A stretch of DNA of 6,030 bases from JAKATY01 sp038876335 (lineage in GTDB: Archaea; Micrarchaeota; Micrarchaeia; Micrarchaeales; Micrarchaeaceae). How positions within the stretch are numbered: the stretch's first letter is position 1; each line of letters opens with the position of its first letter. Of this stretch, positions 1-5,850 are shown one piece after another. The translations under genes and the position numbers were made by a program. Under the pieces are notes generated by a model, which saw only the letters and a list, made by a program, of their open reading frames with translations, did not search any database and had not been told where the DNA came from. The stretch spans positions 1 to 6,030 of the forward strand of contig JAVYYS010000042.1 in the NCBI GenBank assembly GCA_038876335.1. The letters are read 5' to 3'.

Positions 1-1058
1 GTAATGGAGATTATTAGTGCTGGGTAGAACAGTATAAGTAGCCAAAAAGAGCTTAGAGAGCTGCCTATGCTGTTCAGCAGCTCTGGCAATGGACTGGTCG
101 ATGTAAGGCCGTTCGTCTCCGCGCCTGTTCCTGAGCCGAAGCGGGTAAGCTGCGACGCTGTAGTCTGCATGGTGCTGAGAAGATTTGGCGCGGTAAAGTA
201 ATACGCCACAGCGAAGAGCGTTGGCATGACTATGTAGAACCCCATCGCCATAGCTATCAGCATGCCTCCGAAAGCGCGCGTTGGAAAGAGCGCGCGCAGC
301 ACGACTCCGGGCACCAGAAACGCTGGTATCGAGACTGCGGCGAAGAAAATCAAAAGATAGTATTCGGCATAAAGGGCAGCAATGCCGTCAACAAGAAGGC
401 CGCTTATCGCAGAGGCAGGCTCCAAGACAAACAGTGTTATAGGGGCATAGAATAACGGCAACAGAGACTCTGTATATCCAGCCAATGAAGGAGCAAAATA
501 GGAGTATAGGCTTATTTTCACGCTTGTGTAGAGGGCTGCTGGAGCGTATATATTAAACAAAGAGGTGTAAATAGACTCTGCCCCTACTATTGTCTCATTT
601 ATAAGATGGAACGCTGTGGCGTAAGGGTTTATAGTACCTACAAAAAATGATGGCACCAATCCGAAGGCTACGGCGGAGATAAAGAGGAAAACCAAGATGA
701 TGATTGCGCTTGCTGCGGCTTCGTAGAGCTCGCCTATGCCAAAGTTCCTTAAGCGGTCGTTTTTCATTCCGGCGCCAACGGCGAATATTATAGAGGCGAT
801 CGAGAATGCAATAAGCAGGGCGATCTCGGCCAGCGGCAAGTCCTTCCCCCACTCCGAGGCTATCTGCGCATTTATCGGGCAGTACCACGGAGCAGAGGAG
901 GTGATATTCTGCTGAACTGAAGCGGGAAGGTTAGAACAGCCAGACGTTGCAGAGCTAGCGGCGGCAGGGGAGAGTGAGAATAGCATAAGCGTGGCTAGAA
1001 ATACCGGTAAGAGGAGCCTGCCGATGCGTCTGGCAGCGGTGATGTCTGCGCTCTGCAT
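1..1058 (-). CDS. VirB6/TrbL-like polytopic membrane protein, copy F (3' end cut by window edge)
   Basis: Read from an ATG at 1058, the frame stays open for 352 codons and leaves the window without a stop, so only the last part of the protein is missing. Residues 13-35 form a signal-peptide-like helix after basic residues (ARRIGR), with an A-x-A-rich end. Predicted segments are TM1 75-97, a cytoplasmic loop with KNDRLR and GELYEA, TM2 113-135, an external domain up to about 225, a long TM3 about 228-254, R255-x5-R261-x2-G264-G265, TM4 ending at P279, a Ser/Thr-rich external loop and TM5 starting near 335 with YPAL. Its two cysteines (C41, C60) both lie in the external N-terminal segment, and NIT (51-53) is a possible glycosylation sequon. 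The start lies 5 nt after the preceding stop. Likely role: inner-membrane channel subunit of a VirB6-like secretion or DNA-transfer complex. The open frame is seen; the family is inferred from motif and topology. Confidence 0.85.
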   Translation of the reverse strand, partial: MQSADITAARRIGRLLLPVFLATLMLFSLSPAAASSATSGCSNLPASVQQNITSSAPWYCPINAQIASEWGKDLPLAEIALLIAFSIASIIFAVGAGMKNDRLRNFGIGELYEAAASAIIILVFLFISAVAFGLVPSFFVGTINPYATAFHLINETIVGAESIYTSLFNIYAPAALYTSVKISLYSYFAPSLAGYTESLLPLFYAPITLFVLEPASAISGLLVDGIAALYAEYYLLIFFAAVSIPAFLVPGVVLRALFPTRAFGGMLIAMAMGFYIVMPTLFAVAYYFTAPNLLSTMQTTASQLTRFGSGTGAETNGLTSTSPLPELLNSIGSSLSSFWLLILFYPALIISI

Positions 1059-1061
1059 ATA

Positions 1062-1069
1062 GATCACAC
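1062..1069 (-). promoter_or_regulatory. Possible weak ribosome-binding site for copy F
   Basis: GTGTGATC, containing TGATC from the 3' half of the consensus AGGAGGTGATC, ends 3 nt before ATG 1058 and includes the TGA stop of copy E. The register fits a full-length anti-16S pairing but the GGAGG half is missing, so coupling to copy E translation is probably important. Confidence 0.35.
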
Positions 1070-2134
1070 AAACCCAGAAATCAGGGACATGAAGCTGACC
1101 CTTTCGCCTATCGCGCTCGAGAAGTCAACTATGAACGCGTCCAGTATAAGAAAGTTAAGGAAAGGTATAAAAGTCATACCGGCAACGAGATACCCAATGA
1201 AGGAGAATATGCTGGCTAGAGAGCTTGATATAAAAATGCTCAATGGAGAAAGCAGGATTGAGACGATTAAAGTTTCTATCGCATTTATTGAAGAAGCAGG
1301 GATCTGAGTGTCTAGGAAGCCGTAAGTTATACTTACCAAAAGCGGATAAATAAGGCCCAAACCTATTGCAAATGCGATCATAACTCCCCCAAAGCTGCGT
1401 GAGAATCCAAAAGTGCGCGCAATTATACCTAGAGCGAAAAATATGAACAGCAATAGAAACGAAGATGAAATCAGAAGAAGCTGAATTTGGTTTAGCACAA
1501 GCATGAACAGTACGGCATTGAACGATACAGTAAGGATGTTCTCCATAGAAGTCGAAAACAGGCTGTTTAAAGTCAGCCTTACATTTATAGTTGGCTGTTG
1601 CGGGTAAGGGGCGTATTTAAATTCAAATCCTGGGGCAAGCCCAAGCACGTAAGAAGCTATGTATAGCGCTGATGCGCTTGAGAATGCGTAGTTGTTGAAT
1701 GTGCTGAGGTCGCACGCAGAAAGCGTGAAGATGCTGTTGACTCCGGAAGAGGAGGTGCAGGAGCTTGGAAGCAGGCCGATTGAACTAAACGCATTGACAG
1801 GGTTAAGAAGGAAGAGGTATGCAAACGCAGAGAATATTATAAGCATTACGATTGAGAGCAGCGCCTCGTAGATCTGCATTCTTGACCATGTACGCGCTTC
1901 CGGACTATTTATAACTGAGGCGAGGGAGAAAACCAATGCTGCAACCAGTATTGTTACTAACGAAGCTATTATTGCTATGCCTTCCCAACTCAACGGGATA
2001 GAAGAGGCGAGCAGCGCTACAGGAGTAGCCTGCAGAGGCTGGAATGCGAATGATATTGGTATGGCAGCCGTTCCAAGCAAAGCAATGGCTAAGAAAAAAG
2101 CCCTTAAAATTTTTATATTATTGTGAGTTTGCAT
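1064..2134 (-). CDS. VirB6/TrbL-like polytopic membrane protein, copy E
   Basis: A 356-residue protein starting at ATG 2134, only 3 nt after the stop of copy D, with GGTG 6 nt upstream; the next in-frame Met is residue 86, so the start is well fixed. Residues 8-31 are a signal-peptide-like helix. TM1 is about 51-75, followed by a basic loop (EARTWSRMQIYEA, 79-91) and TM2 91-110. An external domain carries its only cysteines, C126 and C141. A hydrophobic stretch 204-239 leads to R240-x5-R246-x2-G249-G250, then TM4 ending at P264. After an external loop, TM5 carries P324-F-L-N327, and the tail ends in a hydrophobic Phe-Val. The core follows the same spacing as copies C, D and F, but the rest is divergent and lacks the Phe-Ser/Thr-Pro-Phe-Ala-Gly motif of C and D. 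Proposed role is a channel subunit of a VirB6-like machine; the exact function is unknown. Confidence 0.88.
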   Translation of the reverse strand: MQTHNNIKILRAFFLAIALLGTAAIPISFAFQPLQATPVALLASSIPLSWEGIAIIASLVTILVAALVFSLASVINSPEARTWSRMQIYEALLSIVMLIIFSAFAYLFLLNPVNAFSSIGLLPSSCTSSSGVNSIFTLSACDLSTFNNYAFSSASALYIASYVLGLAPGFEFKYAPYPQQPTINVRLTLNSLFSTSMENILTVSFNAVLFMLVLNQIQLLLISSSFLLLFIFFALGIIARTFGFSRSFGGVMIAFAIGLGLIYPLLVSITYGFLDTQIPASSINAIETLIVSILLSPLSIFISSSLASIFSFIGYLVAGMTFIPFLNFLILDAFIVDFSSAIGERVSFMSLISGFV

Positions 2135-2137
2135 GCG

Positions 2138-3283
2138 CTACACCAGCCTCTTTAGCACATCTGAAGAGCTTAGAGATGGAGAACCTAGGAAATCCCCCAT
2201 GCCTTCGGCAAAATCTATAGCTATAAGTATAGAGATTACTGCTCCGACTACAGAATATATCGCTGGAGATATGACGTCTGAAACAAAGTTACTGATCTCT
2301 GCTGGGCCATCCACGATTCCGCTCGGCACTATGGAGGCGAAGCCTGACGATATGGAAGATGGAGAGAGATCTGTTGCGAAACCTTTGGTGCATGTTGACA
2401 ATGATGTAGACGAGCTGCATATGCTTGAGAAAGTTGGTAGACTGCCTATCGCAAGGGTGAAGCTAAGCAATGCGGGCAGAACTATGAAGAACCCAATGAA
2501 TATCCCGAGGAATGCGCCGCCGGCCGGTCTTGTCCATGGTATAGTACGAAGGATTACTCCGGCAAATAAAAATATTGGGAATAGCGCATATATTATAAAT
2601 GTAAAAATAGCTACACCCATCATAAGCATGATAAAAAGCCACGCAATGTCTATCATTATACCTACGACGCTGGTTATCAGCGACATTCCTGCAAAGGGAG
2701 AAAATACGATGCCGAAATGATTTGGCTCTATAGATATCGTTAGAGACTGAAGAAATGAGATAATGGTGCTTTGCACCATAAGGCCCAATGCTGAGGGGAT
2801 TAAGCCTATTGAAACGTTTGCGGCCTCACTGCACGCACTTACGAATTGTGCAGTAGAGAAGAAGCTTGTAGAAATCAATGAACCGGCAGGTGGCGAACTT
2901 GGGGTAATTCTCCCTGAGATTGAAAATGCGCCGATGAATACAAATACTATTATCACAGTAATTATGATTTCGCCGATCTCATTCCTGCTGAACCGTACAA
3001 GCTTGTCGATCTTGAACGCGAAACCAAGAGCATATAGCAGCCCTACTATCATTAGCATGACAAATATGGCTATCAATGACAACCCAAGCATGCTGTTTAA
3101 GGAAGTTGGGTAGCGAAAAATTGAGTAAATGCTAGAAGGAATTGTTGGAGAGAATAGGGAATTGCAGTAGGCAGTCCCGGAAATCTGCGAGAATGAAAGG
3201 TTAATAGACAGCACGGCGAGAAGCGCAGCTAGATAATAAACGCGCCGTGAGCGCATTGCTTGCTTGTATGTTTTATTAGGCAT
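2138..3283 (-). CDS. VirB6/TrbL-like polytopic membrane protein, copy D
   Basis: A 381-residue protein whose ATG (3283) directly follows the TGA of copy C with no gap, so it is probably translated by reinitiation or coupling; only a weak TGAT lies 4 nt upstream. A basic N-terminus (KTYKQAMRSRR) precedes a signal-peptide-like helix at 15-32. TM1 is about 65-90, the cytoplasmic loop is KIDKLVRFSRNEIGE (91-105), and TM2 is 106-122. An external domain follows, then F195-S-P-F-A-G200 and a long hydrophobic segment 201-245. The core is R246-x5-R252-x2-G255-G256, with TM4 ending at P270. TM5 is about 338-357 and the tail ends KRLV. Four cysteines (C40, C151, C289, C298) all fall in predicted external regions. 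The motif and spacing match copy C closely. VirB6-like channel subunit is inferred, with no enzymatic motif seen. Confidence 0.88.
   Translation of the reverse strand: MPNKTYKQAMRSRRVYYLAALLAVLSINLSFSQISGTAYCNSLFSPTIPSSIYSIFRYPTSLNSMLGLSLIAIFVMLMIVGLLYALGFAFKIDKLVRFSRNEIGEIIITVIIVFVFIGAFSISGRITPSSPPAGSLISTSFFSTAQFVSACSEAANVSIGLIPSALGLMVQSTIISFLQSLTISIEPNHFGIVFSPFAGMSLITSVVGIMIDIAWLFIMLMMGVAIFTFIIYALFPIFLFAGVILRTIPWTRPAGGAFLGIFIGFFIVLPALLSFTLAIGSLPTFSSICSSSTSLSTCTKGFATDLSPSSISSGFASIVPSGIVDGPAEISNFVSDVISPAIYSVVGAVISILIAIDFAEGMGDFLGSPSLSSSDVLKRLV
2141..2144 (-). promoter_or_regulatory. Shine-Dalgarno GGTG for copy E
   Basis: GGTG sits 6 nt upstream of the ATG at 2134 and just inside the end of copy D, whose TAG lies between the site and the start. 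It matches part of the anti-16S consensus AGGAGGTGATC. Its placement within the upstream gene implies that the two genes are translated in a coupled way. Confidence 0.6.
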
Positions 3284-4669
3284 TCATATCAGCCGTGAAA
3301 GCCCTAATCTTTCTAAACCAGTTTCGCCACCCATTAACCCTGCCAACCCCCTTATTGAAGAGATGAATATGAGCAGATTCAATATCGGAAGGAAATACCC
3401 GCTTACCCCAAGTATGCCATACAAATTGAGAACATCATAAAGCGTATGGAGGGCGTTGTTCGTGCCGCAGCCCACCGCAAGAGGGAAAGTTACGGCGGAA
3501 GTCGTAACAAATTTCCCGTAAAGTGACAGTATGACGCTTGCGAAAGGAATCATCGACTGCGCTATGTCCGCAGTCTCAGAGCCTAAGAGAGTAGTGTGGC
3601 CGTAAATTATAGGATAGCAGCCGTTGTGCGTTGCAATCGCGGCTATGCTTGGCTCCACAAAGAAGTTGATTGTATACTTGCCGGTGCCGCTGGCAGACGG
3701 CAAAGTTGTTATGGAGTTAAAGCCATAGGCAGAAGGCGCATATGATGGTATGCCATTCGCAAGAGAAAGGTACTCCAGCGCAAAGACTGTTGGGAATATG
3801 AGAACTGACGCGATTGCGGTAGCTATGAAAAGCCCCCCGATTTTTCGGGTAAAGAACAGCGCCCTTAACACTATGCCTATAAAGAGAAGGAATGGCCAGG
3901 CATAGAGAAGTATTGTAAACGCAAGCATCTGCGCTATGAAAGATTCCAAAGCAGTTGTAAGTATTAGGGTAAGAGACTTCATCGAGCCGTAAATCATGTC
4001 ATAGCCTGCGAAGGGGGTAAAGCCGATATTTATCCAAAAAGCAGTAATTGCCGCAATATTAGGAATGTAGCATGGAGCCACAATACTTACGCAGAAACCG
4101 CTCTGCGGAGTGAATTGGTCTAAGAAACCCAGAAACGCGTCAAGGTTAAACATGTTGTTGACATTCGTGGCTGTTTGATTAGTCATATTTGCTAGTATTG
4201 TAATTGAGGCTGCAAGAGGATAGTCTATCATCGTTGTAAATGAAGGGGAGGGCTGTGCGGCAGAGCTTACTATTGCGTTTACGCCTGGGAAGTATAATGT
4301 GCTCGCAGGAACGAGCAATGATTTGCTGGGGCCTATAATAGAAAGCTGGGTTGTGCTTATTATGTTAGCCAGCATGTTAGAAATTACATTTGGATTCATC
4401 AATGCCGTACTGGAGAGAGAAAGGTAAAGCACATTCGCCATAATTGCAAGCACTCCCAGAACCACGATTATGATCAGCGCGGTGCCGATGAACTGGTAAA
4501 ACTCTGATAATGCTGACATCTTGATTGTATGATTGTTGAGCAAAACCCCAAGCAGATACCAAATTGCGAGTAGGCCAGAGTCCACAAGCAGCGCTGCCAC
4601 AATCAACGGGATTAGCAGAGAGTGCACTGATGAAAACGTGGGAGACAGCAAAGTGCTTGTCAGCATCAT
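3284..4669 (-). CDS. VirB6/TrbL-like polytopic membrane protein, copy C (largest copy)
   Basis: At 461 residues this is the longest complete copy. It starts at ATG 4669 (a second ATG follows at 4666) behind AGGTG with a 6-nt spacer; that site overlaps the stop of copy B. There is no separate signal peptide: a short external N-terminus runs into TM1 (17-44), then a loop with SEFYQF (55-60) and TM2 60-82. The external domain (83-225) is enlarged and carries C193/C200 and the adjacent sequons NMT and NQT (160-166). F217-T-P-F-A-G222 precedes the hydrophobic segment 232-268. The core is R269-x5-R275-x2-G278-G279, and TM4 ends at P293. The second external loop (about 300-415) is also large and holds C351/C401. 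TM5 carries P428-I-L-N431 followed by RGLAGLMGGE and a tail ending SRLI. This copy most resembles archaeal VirB6/TrbL proteins in general form, so it supports the family call best. Confidence 0.9.
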   Translation of the reverse strand: MMLTSTLLSPTFSSVHSLLIPLIVAALLVDSGLLAIWYLLGVLLNNHTIKMSALSEFYQFIGTALIIIVVLGVLAIMANVLYLSLSSTALMNPNVISNMLANIISTTQLSIIGPSKSLLVPASTLYFPGVNAIVSSAAQPSPSFTTMIDYPLAASITILANMTNQTATNVNNMFNLDAFLGFLDQFTPQSGFCVSIVAPCYIPNIAAITAFWINIGFTPFAGYDMIYGSMKSLTLILTTALESFIAQMLAFTILLYAWPFLLFIGIVLRALFFTRKIGGLFIATAIASVLIFPTVFALEYLSLANGIPSYAPSAYGFNSITTLPSASGTGKYTINFFVEPSIAAIATHNGCYPIIYGHTTLLGSETADIAQSMIPFASVILSLYGKFVTTSAVTFPLAVGCGTNNALHTLYDVLNLYGILGVSGYFLPILNLLIFISSIRGLAGLMGGETGLERLGLSRLI

Positions 4670-4675
4670 TTTTCA

Positions 4676-4681
4676 CACCTA
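4676..4681 (-). promoter_or_regulatory. Shine-Dalgarno AGGTG for copy C, overlapping the stop of copy B
   Basis: TAGGTG contains both the TAG stop of copy B (4681..4679) and an AGGTG ribosome-binding site 6 nt upstream of ATG 4669. This is the clearest ribosome-binding site in the window. It favours the first of the two adjacent ATG codons (spacer 6 nt, against 9 nt for the second). Confidence 0.65.
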
Positions 4682-5821
4682 TATATTGCTCCAGAACGAA
4701 ACCGCCCCTCCTATTCCAGAATTAAGGGCATTGGCAAGCGAAGTGGCAAATCCAATAGTTATCGCTATATTGAGAGCGAATAACAGCACGGCCTGAAACA
4801 TGAGCTCTGAAATTTCATTGACTATCGTAAGCGGTTCTGAAAAGGATATTGCTGAGAGAAAGCCTGAGGCACTCAGCATGCTTAAAACCGAGCTTATAGA
4901 GGGATAGGTGGAACTGCCAAAAGCGGGTATACCTGTAGTGCTAAAGAAGGTCGACGGTATTGTTGTAATGTGGGAATATGTAGATTCAAGAAACGGATAG
5001 GAAGGATTGGAGGGGCTGAACAGCCAACTCATTACATAGGAGTCAAACCCTATAGTAACTGGATAGATTAGGTATGCGGCGACCGCTATGGCTAGCACCG
5101 CATTTGAAGCGGTGCGCAGACCTTGCCCGGCGAAAGCTAAAGAACGCATCGCTATTGCTATAGGCAAAACTATAGTGAACATCGTATACTCGATTATTGG
5201 AATCGCAAGATACTGTATGAATAACATACCGACCGCAAGTATTACAAGAGGAGAGAATAACACCACAAGCAGTGTGCTGAATATACCAAGGCCGATTGCG
5301 GCGTCATAGCCGACAATGCCTTTTATAGAGATTGAAGGTGAAGAGAATTCGAAGAGGTTCCCAAATCCGGGAATAAGGCTCGAAATAAGCCCCCCTGCAG
5401 CTGCAAGCACCTTGGAGTATATGTCGTATGTTATCGAGAGCACGTATATCTGGCCATATATGGCAAGTCCCTTGTTGTATATTAGATTGCCGATATACGA
5501 GTCGGCGAGTACGAAAGGAGTGTAGGAATTGCCGCTTACAGACTGGCTGATCGCTACGGCGATGCTGCATGCGGCGGAGGAAGAAGCAATGAGCACAGCG
5601 ATTATTACTGTGCTGATTATGAGCTGGGTTATTTCTACCTTCGTTACGCCGGCCATATTTGCGCGGGCAGCTGCTGGCAGCAGGCGGCTCAGCGAATAGA
5701 TAACGGCAACGATCGAAAAACCTACGATTATGACCAGGTAGTTTATGCCTATCCAGTTGTTGGCGTTTGTGAAAGAGCCATACAATGCACAACTGTTTAC
5801 CACGCCCGTCATTTTATTCAC
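4679..5821 (-). CDS. VirB6/TrbL-like polytopic membrane protein, copy B (divergent core)
   Basis: A 380-residue protein if it starts at GTG 5821. An in-frame ATG at 5812 (residue 4) has a better placed AGTGA 5 nt upstream and may be the true start. No signal peptide is present. An external N-terminus with C11 leads to TM1 (26-46), a basic loop (RLLPAAARANMAG then KVEITQ), and TM2 (66-88) with C85 near its outer end. An external domain (about 91-170) contains an amphipathic stretch around 136-150. A long hydrophobic part 175-225 leads to the core, which is altered: R226 and R236 are 10 apart, not 6, and the Gly-Gly is replaced by Ser-Asn (239-240), but TM4 still ends in Tyr-Pro (P254), 18 after the second Arg. 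A Ser/Pro-rich external loop precedes TM5 with FALN (348-351). It is the most divergent complete copy, perhaps specialised. VirB6-like assignment rests on shared topology and gene context. Confidence 0.87.
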   Translation of the reverse strand: MNKMTGVVNSCALYGSFTNANNWIGINYLVIIVGFSIVAVIYSLSRLLPAAARANMAGVTKVEITQLIISTVIIAVLIASSSAACSIAVAISQSVSGNSYTPFVLADSYIGNLIYNKGLAIYGQIYVLSITYDIYSKVLAAAGGLISSLIPGFGNLFEFSSPSISIKGIVGYDAAIGLGIFSTLLVVLFSPLVILAVGMLFIQYLAIPIIEYTMFTIVLPIAIAMRSLAFAGQGLRTASNAVLAIAVAAYLIYPVTIGFDSYVMSWLFSPSNPSYPFLESTYSHITTIPSTFFSTTGIPAFGSSTYPSISSVLSMLSASGFLSAISFSEPLTIVNEISELMFQAVLLFALNIAITIGFATSLANALNSGIGGAVSFWSNI

Positions 5822-5822
5822 T
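5818..5822 (-). promoter_or_regulatory. Possible ribosome-binding site deciding the start of copy B
   Basis: AGTGA lies 5 nt upstream of the in-frame ATG at 5812 and overlaps the GTG at 5821. A similar AAGTG precedes the GTG but with only a 3-nt spacer. The spacing slightly favours ATG 5812, which would shorten the protein by three residues. Both matches are weak. Confidence 0.35.
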
Positions 5823-5850
5823 TACACTTTCAACTTTTTGTCTGTTTGGA

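Noticed and set aside
595..888. 97-residue minus-strand frame
   Set aside because: It lies inside copy F in another frame. Copy F continues open through this stretch with conserved TM1-TM2 motifs.
1089..1307. 72-residue plus-strand open frame
   Set aside because: Antisense to the C-terminal part of copy E, with no supporting signal.
2105..2122. AT-rich TATA-like stretch
   Set aside because: It encodes residues 5-10 of copy E. On the minus strand it is already inside the gene and far from copy F, and no plus-strand gene follows.
47..2176. 13-bp direct repeat (47-59 and 2164-2176)
   Set aside because: Both copies encode Ser/Leu runs in copies F and D and there is no extended similarity around them; judged chance plus shared amino-acid composition.
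2133..2720. 195-residue plus-strand open frame
   Set aside because: It lies wholly antisense to copy D, has no ribosome-binding site of note, and its Met/Ile/Pro-rich low-complexity composition is what the reverse strand of a membrane-protein gene gives. Copy D has the coherent topology and motifs.
2763..2779. Perfect inverted repeat, 7-bp stem with 3-nt loop
   Set aside because: It lies inside the coding sequence of copy D (codons for MVQSTI). A stem of this size is expected by chance about once or twice in 6 kb, and no T-tract follows on the coding strand.
2763..3113. 116-residue plus-strand open frame
   Set aside because: Antisense to the N-terminal half of copy D, with no recognisable motif; judged a shadow frame.
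3836..3849. Inverted repeat CCCGA-TTTT-TCGGG
   Set aside because: It falls on the codons of the conserved Thr-Arg-Lys-Ile-Gly-Gly core of copy C and is fully explained by the protein sequence. The other copies do not keep the palindrome.
5304..5792. 162-residue minus-strand frame rich in Arg, Cys and His
   Set aside because: It overlaps copy B in another frame. The Arg/His/Cys-rich sequence is typical of a +1 reading of a hydrophobic gene, and no zinc-binding spacing repeats.
5822..5850. Promoter or terminator in the largest intergenic gap
   Set aside because: Only 29 nt long, with no hairpin, no T-tract on the coding strand and no TATA/BRE-like pair at a sensible distance from copy B.
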